From Harmothoe impar (taxonomy: Eukaryota > Annelida > Polychaeta > Phyllodocida > Polynoidae): a stretch of 64,000 bases of DNA. This document shows positions 19,650 to 30,957 of the stretch, one piece after another. The notes under the pieces were generated by a model, which did no database searches, was not told where the DNA came from, and saw only the letters and a list, made by a program, of their open reading frames with translations. Within the stretch, counting starts at the first letter, position 1, and every line of letters begins with the position of its first letter. The stretch lies in assembly GCA_947462335.1 (NCBI GenBank), contig OX381705.1:2728001-2792000 (forward strand), read 5' to 3'. The translations under genes were made by a program, and so were the position numbers.

Positions 19650-20815
19650 GTGTAAGGCAAACATACAATTCAGTCAGCTTAGAGTTCTAGTGTAGAAATA
19701 CCCACTATTTATCTACATGTCTGTTTTAAAGGATGAATTGTCCATAGGAATAGGTAAGCCTCAACCATACCATCACTTTGGCCACCTGAACATGTTCAAT
19801 GCTCCTTTTAACATTGTCAACTAGTTGATTAATTAATTACCAAAGGGGATTTCCTGTTAAATTGAAATATATGTCATTCCCAGTGGGCATGGACCACTTA
19901 TTAAGTACTTATTAAGTCTTGCATATCATCAGGGGTGCTTGATAAGCGCGTAATAATGCCTCTTGAACTGGCTGTGCCCATTAAGTGTGGTCTATGAGAT
20001 GTGCATATGTTAAGCTGTTTCATGAAGTTTAGTAATGAAAGAAACTAAGCTATGGTATTAGTCTAGGCTGCTATACATGAACTTGAAATGAATATGTTTG
20101 CTGTCCTCATACTATAGTCAGGCTGCTAAAGGGAGGAGGAGGGTAAACCTCGCAGACACTAGTCTTATAAAGCCTTCAAGGATATTGTGTTTGACAAGCA
20201 TAAAATTGCCTCCTGAATTGTGGGAAAAGTGCAAGGGCCGAGACTGCTGAGGTGTAGGCATTCAGGTTACCTTTCAGTGGATGAGTGGAGATGGAGCTAT
20301 AATGGTTCAAAACAGGCATGCCAATTGGTGCAGTTATTCTAAGCAGATGCACATGCAGTAATATTATAATACTACTACTGTTAAGATGTCCTCCACAAAT
20401 TTATGAATGTGACAGAAAGCAAGTGAGGAATATATATGGCTTTATTAGAGATAGAAGTAGCCCACAAAATTTACTGTTTACTCAGCTTTAATTCCATATA
20501 CCTCAGAGGTGCCCATTCATAGTCAGGAAGAGGGCCCGGGGCAGCCCAAAGCCATGTGGCTTCCCCGGGCTTTTTGTATTGAATGACCTGAATGTAAAGT
20601 GCCCATTGAGACATTGTGGGCAGCAATAAATATAGGGTTACAGTGACTTCCACTTCCACTGAGATCATCTGGGCTAACATTTGCAACAAATACTCAAGAT
20701 ACAATAAATGGGTGTTGTGCAGACGTTTTTTGTGTGTATCACAGTTCTTTTAGAGGCAAACCGCAGTTGCAATACACTGGCATTGTGTTATAGGTAAATA
20801 TGTCATATAGTACAT
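19650..20815. other. Stretch without recognisable genes
   Basis: No supported gene. A weak inverted similarity (GACCACTTATTAAG near 19,889 and ATTAAGTGTGGTC near 19,982) may be a decayed small element, but I cannot confirm its ends. Confidence 0.4.
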
Positions 20816-20818
20816 AGA

Positions 20819-20966
20819 CAAATGCCAGCGCCCATTGATACCGTCTCTGCCGTATTTCACGAGTGGGGGCTGGGGCCATATTCCACGAGGCTGCAGGTTG
20901 AGTGGAATATGCCCCAGCACCCAAGAGTGAAATACGGCAGGGAGGTATCAATGTGGTTGGCATTTG
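20819..20966. mobile_element. 148 bp palindromic MITE-like element
   Basis: The two halves are inverted copies: CAAATGCCA ... GATACCGTCTCTGCCGTATT on the left, and GAAATACGGCAGGGAGGTATC ... TGGCATTTG (in shorter matching blocks) on the right, with a small central loop. A single left arm of the same family lies at about 17,510-17,590. No clear target duplication is visible. Confidence 0.7.
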
Positions 20967-21020
20967 CATTTATTTTCTTATTTGAAGCATTTTGTGAAGA
21001 AAATCCAGCTTTTTCTTAGC

Positions 21021-21051
21021 CCATTGAATACGGCCACATTGTATTCAATGG
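21021..21051. repeat. 31-base hairpin plus a third copy of its arm
   Basis: CCATTGAATAC and GTATTCAATGG are perfect inverted arms; CATTGAATACGGCC recurs once more at 21,056. Probably the remains of a small inverted-repeat element. Confidence 0.55.
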
Positions 21052-21139
21052 GGGGCATTGAATACGGCCCTTCCTAAAGTTAAGCATAGTAAAACTCGTA
21101 TTTCAAAAAAATATACAATGATATGCCACAGATGCATCT

Positions 21140-21310
21140 TTTGGCATGCACCACTGCAGTCCCAGCGAGTAACTCATGGCTGCTGCATTGGTGCATCATG
21201 CCGATCCTTCGGAAGTGGCTCAACCCCAAAGGGTCTGCATGATGCATGAATGCAGCTCTGGCGAGTTACTTCATGACGATCAAGGGCATGATGCATTAAT
21301 GCATTATACC
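21140..21310. mobile_element. MITE-like element of the GCATGATGCA family
   Basis: Carries the same GGTGCATCATGCC, CTGCATGATGCATGAATGCA and GGGCATGATGCATTAATGCA motifs as 14,510-14,701. Its terminal sequences are not clear, so the bounds are approximate. Confidence 0.45.
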
Positions 21311-21394
21311 ATAAAAGTGAAAAACACACCTGATCTGACTAGATCTATAGCATGGCCTACTTGTGCTTGCACCTTTGGTCTTGGTCTTGATATA

Positions 21395-21585
21395 CCGTAT
21401 CCGCCCGTTATAGCGCAGGTACTCAAATTAGTGCCGGTCCTGTTTTAGCGCAGGGTGGAAGAGTGGACCAAAATTACATTAAGCACTAAAATTGGATCTC
21501 AAATAAGCGCATGTCCTGTATAAGGGCAGGGCAATGTGGAGGATGAAATATATAAGTGCAGGTGCGCTAAAACGGGCGGATACGG
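21395..21585. mobile_element. 191 bp MITE with CCGTATCCGCCCG termini and TA duplication
   Basis: It starts CCGTATCCGCCCGTTATAGC and ends, on the other strand, CCGTATCCGCCCGTTTTAGC, near-perfect inverted termini of over 20 bases, flanked by TA on both sides (21,393-21,394 and 21,586-21,587). The interior has no coding capacity but repeats AGCGCA-type motifs. TA flanks suggest Tc1/mariner mobilisation. Confidence 0.8.
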
Positions 21586-22408
21586 TAGGAGGTTTCCTTA
21601 ACCGCCCCCAGTGTTGAACTCCCAGCGTGGAAGTAATGCTAAGTGTGCTGAATTGATCCGCTGCTCAATAAACTCCTTCCTGCATTAATAAACACTGAGG
21701 GTGCAGTAAATGGGGCATGGCACACTTCTCAGCTCACATACATTATGAATATAGTATAGTCAAGAGTTTTTCCATTGAAGATGGCTGATATACATGGTCT
21801 TATTATAGTTGGTGTTTCACAATGAAGGGTGTGGTCCTTCGTAGGCTATAGACCGCACTGTCTCTTATATTGTGAAGGTCTTTATAAATATTCAAGGGTA
21901 TACATTTTTGCGGAAGTGACAAAAAAAACTAATTCATGGGTATTTTCTACCACAATGTAGCATACATTTCGACAAATTCCGTGAAATTATATACCCCACA
22001 AAATAAGTATGACCACAGTAACATCTCGGGGGCAGATAATATAGTATAACCTAAGGCATAGTATGAGAATTTGGAGTCCCTTGCACATCACGTTAGGAGA
22101 TCTGAAACAAGCTACCAAGATGATCTAGCTGCTCTAGTCAGTGTGTCGTAATGAGAGTAGAATAGCAAGACAGACGGTGCCTATAATTAACTCTCACCAA
22201 TTTAGCCTTACTTTAATCCAAACTCATCTCAATCAGGAATGAAAGGCCATTCTATGTTATATCTAAATGGAAATGAAAGATAAAATAGCATTCTTCAGAA
22301 AATTCAGAATGTTGCATTCCCCCCGTCCATACACACACATAGTCTGTTACATATTCATCACATATTCACTAGAAGAAGGACACCAAGAGGGCCTTACTTA
22401 GATAATGT

Positions 22409-22582
22409 AAATGTAGATATTTTCGCGTATATACTTTTTTGCGATTTTGCTAAAAAGTGCATTTTTCACGTGTATTTAAATTCACGATTTTTGTAAAATT
22501 GTAGTAGTATGACTATACTGTATAAATTTTCGCTCTGTACATAAGTCTCGAAAATATGTACAGCGCGAAAATGTCTACATTT
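22409..22582. mobile_element. 174 bp MITE-like element with ATTTTCGCG inverted ends
   Basis: Left end AAATGTAGATATTTTCGCG and right end CGCGAAAATGTCTACATTT are inverted copies with one extra or changed base. The interior is A+T-rich. Flanks share TGTA, which may be the target duplication or part of the terminal repeat. Confidence 0.6.
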
Positions 22583-22929
22583 GTAAACAGTAGTGAGCAA
22601 AGTTTAAGCTGGTCACGCATGTCCCTGTTAGATGTGTTATTTCACCCCAATGTGTGCCTAGCTTTGCTGCATGCTAGGGGAGGTATTAGAGGCACAGACT
22701 CTGTCAGTTAAAGCCATGTTTAAGTACCTATCTATCTGGGAAGGCAACAACTATTGTGCAATCGCTAGAAAATGGAAAATAATGTTACTTGTCACTTTTA
22801 ATAATTTTATAAATTCCGGGAAAATATAGCGATATTGTTTTCTCCACTCTGCTTTTAGAGACAGGCCCACTAGTAACACACAAAGGATGTGTTTTGGACT
22901 TTGGAATCCGATAAGACCGGAGACCAAAC

Positions 22930-23430
22930 ACTCCCCTGTTCCATTTATAATGTTTGTTCAATGAAATTACTTTTTCCAGTTCTAATCTCCCACTGGACTT
23001 TAAACCAGGCCATGCGTGGAAAGAATTTTTATCACAACAATGGATAGACATTTTCTCTGTACACTTTAGACCCTAAAGTTATCATATAAGTATGACTGAA
23101 CTGTTATCAAGGAATATGTCTGTTTCTTATTTTGACTTAAATGGGAATGAACCATTAGTTTCATCTTTAACCCTTACGGGTAATTAGTGATTTCATGCTG
23201 AGAGCCGTGTGGGTGGATTGATCCATACCAGCTTAGATGGCTGAGCCAAAAACAGTTAAGTAAACAGATGAAATAAATGAAATAGCAAAAAGAAATGTTA
23301 ATCAAATGAGGAGGCCTGATCAACTAAAAGAGGAAATTGTGTTGGGTGCTGAGAGGGCAAACATCAGCGGACTAAAACTGTTTTCCGCATTACTTTTTAT
23401 TATTTTCTCTGTAATATTATCTTCCCATGA
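22930..23430. repeat. Copy B segment matching 13,150-13,610 of copy A
   Basis: Same ordered blocks as copy A. After about 23,430 the copies diverge. Confidence 0.8.
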
Positions 23431-23744
23431 CAATTATGAGAAGTCTTTATTTCTTAAAACGAACCCATTAGAAAGTAGAAGTATGGGGCTATTAGGCTCT
23501 GTCACCATCCTCCCTCATGTTCTGTATATCCTCGTACCTCTTCTCATATTGCCTCCTCGTCTCCCCCATGTCTTTCCTTCCATTCATCTACTCTCCACTA
23601 TTGCAGTGTGTAGGGCTTCTCTTGCCTTCCCTCCTTAGATATACAGAAAATCAGAGTCAGAATATAGGATTACATCTAATACATCTCATACCCATAATTT
23701 GAGATGGCATAGTTCGCTCTTCCTACACAACATCATAGGGCCAC

Positions 23745-23935
23745 ATAGTGAATTAATGCATCATTTCATGGTAATCAATAGAGCTATGGTAAGTAACTTG
23801 CTAGTGATGCATTCGAGCATCATACCACCCTGAGAGTCTGGGAGATGCATCAATATGGCACTGGCCAGGGATACATTGCTGCATTATAAATGTTGTCATT
23901 TAGTGGCATGCTGCCCTTAAAGGGTAAAGGTTTAC
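23745..23935. mobile_element. MITE-like element of the GCATGATGCA family
   Basis: Contains AATTAATGCATCATTTCATG, GATGCATTCGAGCATCAT and GGGAGATGCATCAAT, and ends GGCATGCTGCCCTTAAAGGG, the reverse form of the TTAACCCTTTAAGG start at 14,510. Left end approximate. Confidence 0.45.
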
Positions 23936-24364
23936 CTCCCCACAAGTGTGCAGAACAGGTTTACAGACGTGTTTCTTTTTTTCAAGTTAAGTTAGGTTAC
24001 AGGTACCCAACACTGAAACATTCATCTCTCAAGTAAAGGTATATTGACATAGACAAGTATACAGGCTTAAAGGGCCTATAATGTGTCACTGATACTCTGG
24101 TATGATTTCTGTCAAAACCTTTTTGATACAATAGCATATTTCCTCCAGCCATTACTCATAATGTTTATTGTTCTTGACATATGCCAGGCATATATGGCAT
24201 AAACTCCTGAGTTATGCAGTTTTGGGGCAGAGGAGGGTCAAACTAGAAAATTCTTTATATGTTTAAACAAGTTGATCATATTGAAAAGTATATATCTTGG
24301 CTCCTTGGAACACTTTTTGATACATCTCTAACCCTAGCGGTTCAGTTTTTATTGCCTCGCAAAG

Positions 24365-25360
24365 TAGATTGTCATTATTTCGGGTGATTCCGAGACAGAA
24401 AATACATGGATATTGATTTCTTGGTGTTAAATACATCATAGCAACTCCTTATTTTGTTCACAACATGGTACAACATGTATCTAAAAGCATACAAAAAATT
24501 GATATCCTCAAAAAAACAACTTCTTGAGTTGTACCCCGATCAATTTTGAATATTAGCCAAAATTACGACAATTTACGTCACATACTCTCAACTTTACACA
24601 TTTTTCCTCAAAATGGTTTAATTAGTCCTCAAAATCAATCTACCATATCCTCATCATATATACTTCAATATATATGGAGCATTAAGACCATTGGTTGTAC
24701 CTACTATGCACAGTACTGGCCTAAAGTATGGCCTGATCACTGATTTTGGGTCTCGGAATCACCCATATGATTCACCCATCAAATTATACATAAAGGTCTC
24801 CCAACACTAGCAAACTCCACACAACCTATTCAAACTATCTCTACATGTACAAGACATGTGTGGGCTGAGTCCTGGGTATATTTTACAACATTTGCTACCT
24901 TTTAACTATGCGCACCTTCTAATATAATCCCAGATTCTGAATTTCCGTCTCGGAATCACCCGTATCAAGCTGCTGGACATAAAGTTCTCCCATCACAACC
25001 AAACTCCACCCAACCTCCCCAAACTATCTCTACATGTACATAACATGTCAAGGCTGAGTCCTGGGTATATTTACCATGATTTGGCACCATTTGCATATAT
25101 GCACAATGTCTTATATTATAAATTTCCTTTATTTTTCTAACTTTCCGGATATAATGCGACCAGATACAAAAATAATTTCAACATAGTAGCACTCTAATAC
25201 CTGTATGGCATAAGGTTAACATGTCTTCTATCAGGTTAAACAGTAACAAAGGCAATCATATAGTCCACATATGGATGCTATCCCTTCTTATATGTATCAC
25301 ATTTCAGGAATTTCTGTCTCGGAATCACCAGGTGATTCCGAGACATAAAATATGTATACC
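24365..25360. repeat. Repeat cluster built on a GGTGATTCCGAGAC motif
   Basis: GTGATTCCGAGACA occurs at about 24,383 and 25,331, and its reverse complement TCTCGGAATCACC at about 24,752, 24,950 and 25,317. The last pair is fused into a near-perfect palindrome (25,317-25,345). A direct repeat spaced about 200 bases apart lies between them (AACTATCTCTACATGTACA at about 24,833 and 25,022, both followed by GGCTGAGTCCTGGGTATATT). This looks like several tandem or nested copies of one unrecognised element. Confidence 0.65.
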
Positions 25361-28090
25361 GCTCCTGGAGGCTAGATAATTGGATTTTGCACAGATCTAT
25401 TTTTCTCCAGCATAAGACAAAATAGTTACCTTACCATCTGGGGTACAATGGATACACTGTGTATCTTCTTTTTTTACTATATAGGGGTATCAAGATGAAA
25501 GGACCATTGAAAATTGTGCTGACAATACACACTTAAAAGGCTCTGGTGAAAAAAATACAGTACATATCTAGTGAAATCCTAGTGAATCAATATACTATAC
25601 CATAGGGCTAATAGAAAATAATATTAGGGATAGACTGTTACTGTCCCAGTAGACATGGGAGACATGTAAAACATGTTATTTTAAGGGTTTTTGATGTTTT
25701 TAGGGGTTTTTGGGCCTTTGGAGGGCCAGAAAACGGAAAATATTGGGCCAATACACAAAAAAAAAGAAAATTCCTGAATTCTTAGGATGTTTTCTCACAT
25801 ATTCCAAATTTTGGAAAAGATTGGTGCAAAACTGGTTATTCTGTAGGGCTATAAGCCTGAAAGGGCCAGAAATTGCTAAAACAACATCAGTCAGAGGTTT
25901 GAGCCATATATATGTCCATAATGCTATGCCTTACAAGGCTTTAACGTGGGTTTTCTGTCAGTGAGTCTCCAGGGGCCAATGACTAAACACATCCTTGTTA
26001 TATGTGCCATAGTCTACACACACATCCATCACGGCGTGTTTACAGATGACGTATGAGGCATCGTGCAGCACCAAACCAGCCATACACCCACACTGCACTG
26101 CTAATAACAACACTCTGATTTCTAAGAAATATAGAAAGTAGAGTTCAGGTAACACAGTCCCCCAAAAATAGGGTTTGGTAGGTTGATTTTTCTCTTTTTT
26201 ACCAATATGTTTAAGGATTAGGACAGAAAATTTTGCAAGTTTCTCATCTTTTCTGTTGATTCGTTCTATGAAAAAATGTCTTTTTCAGTTACAACACCCC
26301 AATAACGTCTCCGGATATTCTTTTTAAACTAAAGAAGTTAGGGTAGGCCCAATTAAAAGGTTCGGTCTGGATATCAATTTTCACAATTTCTTTTTTGGCC
26401 AAAGCATGCAGTCTCCAGTCTTCTCTTATATCTGACTACTTTCTCTGAGTGCTGCCAGGTGCATTTTATATCAAGTCTCGTGGGAGTGGACATATAGCTG
26501 TTAGCCTGCTGCGCATATTGCATCCGTCTTTCTCCTTCCTACCTTTTGGGGGAATCCTTTTGGTGCTTTTTCCAGTTCTAATCTCCCACTGGACTTAAGC
26601 ACTAAGATATTTTACGTTTTGTATCTAGCCAGGTATAGCGCAGATAAGATATCCGTAAATGCAGTTAATGTTATAAAAGGCCAAACGACTAAAGCAAAAG
26701 CACTGGTGGTAGTTTTGACTTCTTGGATACAAGACCTTGCACAAATAAACCTCTGTGATGGATCCAGGTAGTCTAATGAATGAAATAATTTGATTTATAT
26801 TTTTCTTCCCAATGAAACTGACTACTGATTACAGATAAGTATATATTACTGAAGCGAAATTGAAATCACCACAATGCTTTTTTTTTGCTTTTCAGAAAAA
26901 CTACTTTGTTGGTCTGCCTCCTCCTACTTGAGTTTATTGAGTTGCTTAATTAAACATCACAAACATGTTGCTTCATACTGTAAAGTTTCTGTGAAGATCT
27001 ACATTACCAGTTTGTATATGAAGACCTTGATGTTCTTCTGAAATGTTGATGATTGGATGGAGAAGTTTACATCGGCTTGTGGCCATCGGAATACCTAATC
27101 CAGCACTTCCCTTCACTCATCACGTCTTAGTGTACGTGCAGAATATGGCTTCACAAGTGGAGCAAGCTGAGCTAAAATCAGGGGCCAATTTCCTCCCTTT
27201 CCTTCCTCCATTACCTTCCGTGGTAATTTCATTAGCCATTAAAGCAATTACTCTGCCTGGTCGTTTCAGAAGCGAAGTGATTCTGGATAGAGTAACCATA
27301 ATCTCTACAACAGTATACTACAGATATTAGAAGTTTGCAGAGATGCATGTTCTTAGAGTATGGAAAAAGGTCGGCTATAATACCAGTATTGAGGTGGGCA
27401 ATCAATTGTTTCTCCTTGTCGGTAATAGATTCCATTGGTGGTTCCCAATACCTACATAATTTTGATGAGGCTTGATGAGATAATAGTTTCCTCTCCTGAA
27501 TTATTAGCAATACTCGTTTATTAATCACTATTCTAAATTTGAATGATTATGAAGTATAGCCCATTTTGGGGAGGAGATATATAATAGCAATGTCAATAAA
27601 ACTATTATTGTTATATAAAATTATATCTTAGTGATTACCAAAAAGTGGGAATATATTCACGAGGACAGACTGATGATGAATAATGATCCTTCATACATTT
27701 GGGAAGGTAGAACAAAAACATCTTAACAGGGGAAAGGACAAAGTCACCAGGTCCCAGACCTCATACATTTGTGCTAGATGATATTGGCTTGCAATAATCT
27801 GTGCACTGTGTCACCTCGGTCCACCAGCTACAAGGATGTGGCACCACGACAGAGGCTTGCGCCACACAATTTTTGCTTCGTTAGACAATACTCCTGAATC
27901 AATGAGTCAATAAGTATCTGGAAGCACATGCAGCAATTCAATCAACTGATTCTAGGGCCATAAAAGAATGGGTTGCCTATTCCATGTCACTAACAAATTG
28001 TCATGGCCAAGCTGGCAGACACTTCCTCACTCCCTGTGCATTACACATGATAATGAACCTGTCAAGAGGTATTTGAGGATGTATTTGGTA
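25360..28090. other. Stretch without recognisable genes
   Basis: No supported gene. A short block near 26,570 repeats the CCAGTTCTAATCTCCCACTG piece of the A/B duplication, and 27,040-27,160 is weakly similar to 14,335-14,410 of copy A. An open frame of about 84 codons at 25,710 has no recognisable features. Confidence 0.45.
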
Positions 28091-29600
28091 AGAGGGAAAT
28101 GCGAAGCAGGATACAGCATTTAAAGATCGGGGGATAGCTGAAAGTGAGTGGGATGTGCAACTGAGGTATCACCATTTATTTCATGTGGAGAAACAACATA
28201 ACAATTGTTTGTTTTGGAAGGGCCGTTCTCCACACCCCTGTGGAGAAACTGAATCTCATTCTCCACAGCTCCATTCTCCAAGGTATAGTTGTGAAACCAA
28301 TCTTTAGATAATGTTTTAAATGGAATTGATCGACATTTACATGAAATAAACACAGAGGTCCACTCAAATCAGTCTGAACTCCTGCTTTCTCCACTCGTGT
28401 CCTCGTGTGATACAACCAAAGGTCCAACTCATGGAGAAACCTATCTTTCAGACAGATTATCGTGGACCTCTGTCTATATCCACAACTAAGAGTGAGACTA
28501 AGATGTAAGAACATGTTCTTCAGCCGTAACCCTGACTGATCTATCAGTGAAGGTGGCAAGTACCAGGAGGAGGCAGTGAGAGGGGTGCACAGACAAAAAT
28601 GATTTCTTATTCCAAGAAACCATGATAAATAAATTTGACTGTCAGACAAATGACTACGTTTAAAAAACATAATTTTCCTAATAATTTTTGGCGGTGTGAG
28701 TGAAGACTGAGTGGCCGCAGTCACCTGTGCAGCAGTCCATGAGAGCTAGAAAGCTGACCTGGCTGTATCCTGTGGTTGTTGAGCTGCTCAGGGAGTGGAC
28801 GGAGTGATGGAGCAGCTCATGGTAAGGTCATATCATGAAGGTGATGGTACAAAGATGGAAGAACACTTTCCTTAGCTCCAATCTGTCCTGATCTATCACC
28901 AAAGTGAAGGTGGTAAATACCACAGGGGGGGGGGTGGAGGCTGACCAGTTGGGTATATGCACTGCCCTGTGAACTACTCCCCACATACATCAGCCTCAGG
29001 CAAGGTTTACAGAGGGTGAGGTCAATGAGACTAAGATGGAAGGACATGTTGCTCAGTCTCCTGCCTGATCTATTAGAGGAGGTGGCAAGTACCACTGGGA
29101 AATGGTTAGCGGGCAAGACTGTGTGAGTGGCTACAGTCCCTGCTGCAGCAGTGCATGGTCATCCTACCTGGCTATAGTCTCTGAGCTTCTCAGGGCAGGC
29201 AGATTGATGAAACAGCTTATAGTAAGGTGGTGATGTGGAGGTGTGGGAAAAAAATGGAACAACATTTTTATTAGCATCAATCTATCCTGATCTATCAGCA
29301 CAGTGAAGGTGATAAGTACCACAGAGAAGTGATGAGCAGGTGAGTGAGGACTGTGGGAGTGGCCACGGTCACCGGTGCACATGGGCCGCAACTGACACGG
29401 GGCCGTAACCTACTTACTATTAATAGAATTAGGGTGCGTCACTCTGGGTTCTACACTGGCAACCTGTGCATGGTTCTCTCTCATATTTTGCTCTCTTACA
29501 ATGCTGTCGCTATGGAGGTCAGTCTCGCAGCAAGACTGACTCAAAGCAGAGGGGAGACTTTACTAAAGATCTCTGGTTAAAAAAAATTATTTCATGTTCT
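28090..29600. repeat. Partial third copy (C) of the left-hand repeat, rich in an 85-base module
   Basis: From about 28,480 this region repeats the module found near 1458 and 16,758 (GACTAAGATGGA ... CCTGATCTATC ... GAAGGTGGTAAATACCAC) at about 28,492, 28,845, 29,030 and 29,265. Between modules are single degenerate units of the adjacent minisatellite (about 28,737-28,840 and 29,140-29,240). A minus-strand frame of 182 codons (28,724-28,176) has no recognisable domain, covers repeat sequence, and is probably not a gene. Confidence 0.6.
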
Positions 29601-30957
29601 GGACCCCAGGAATATTCTTGATTATGCCTAGTAACAAATATGTGACCTCTCAAGGAATTTGAATACATGTATTCTCTCCAGAATACCATGTTCAAAGCAG
29701 ATGGGGGACTTCTAGTGACGTATCCTTCTTCTATAATACCTGCCCAACCATCAGAACTGCGCTTGGAGATGTAGGTTCATGCCCTTGCTGGTGCAGCAGT
29801 GCATGGAGCAGCTCACCTGGCTGCAGTCATTGAGCTGCTCAGTGGGCAGACAGAGTGATGGAGCAGCTCACCTGGCTGTAGTCATTGAGCTGCTCAGTGA
29901 GCAGACAGAGTGATGGAGCAGCTCACCTGGCTGTAGTCTCTAGTCATTGAGCTGCTCAGTGGGCAGACAGAGTGATGGAGCAGCTCACCTGGCTGTAGTC
30001 TCTAGTCATTGAGCTGCTCAGTGAGCAGACAGTGTGATGGGCAGCTCACCTGGCTGTAGTCTCTAGTCATTGAGCTGCTCAGTGGGCAGACAGAGTGATG
30101 GAGCAGCTCACCTGGCTGTAGTCTCTAGTCATTGAGCTGCTCAGTGAGCAGACAGAGTGATGGAGCAGCTCACCTGGCTGTAGTCTCTAGTCATTGAGCT
30201 GCTCAGTGAGCAGACAGAGTGATGGAGCAGCTCACCTGGCTGTAGTCATTGAGCTGCTCAGTGAGCAGACAGAGTGATGGAGCAGCTCACCTGGCTGTAG
30301 TCTCTAGTCATTGAGCTGCTCAGTGAGCAGACAGAGTGATGGAGCAGCTCACCTGGCTGTAGTCTTTGAGCTGCTCAGTGAGCAGACAGAGTGATGGAGC
30401 AGCTCACCTGGCTGTAGTCTCTAGTCATTGAGCTGCTCAGTGAGCAGACAGAGTGATGGAGCAGCTCACCTGGCTGTAGTCTCTAGTCATTGAGCTGCTC
30501 AGTGAGCAGACAGAGTGATGGAGCAGCTCACCTGGCTGTAGTCATTGAGCTGCTCAGTGGGCAGACAGAGTGATGGAGCAGCTCACCTGGCTGTAGTCAT
30601 TGAGCTGCTCAGTGGGCAGACAGAGTGATGGAGCAGCTCACCTGGCTGTAGTCATTGAGCTGCTCAGTGAGCAGACAGAGTGATGGAGCAGCTCACCTGG
30701 CTGTAGTCTCTGGTCATTGAGCTGCTCAGTGAGCAGACAGTGTGATGGAGCAGCTCACCTGGCTGTAGTCTCTAGTCATTGAGCTGCTCAGTGAGCAGAC
30801 AGAGTGATGGAGCAGCTCACCTGGCTGTAGTCTCTAGTCATTGAGCTGCTCAGTGGGCAGACAGAGTGATGGAGCAGCTCACCTGGCTGTAGTCTCTAGT
30901 CATTGAGCTGCTCAGTGAGCAGACAGAGTGATGGAGCAGCTCACCTGGCTGTAGTCT

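Noticed and set aside
23306..23702. Plus-strand frames of 110 and 61 codons with hydrophobic segments
   Set aside because: Lie in the diverging edge of a duplicated block; copy A does not preserve them and no family is recognisable.
25710..25964. 84-codon frame with a basic start
   Set aside because: Low-complexity A- and G-rich start, no recognisable features, no second copy to test.
28176..28724. 182-codon minus-strand open frame as a gene
   Set aside because: No recognisable domain, covers repeat modules and short palindromes, and the homologous copies do not keep it open.
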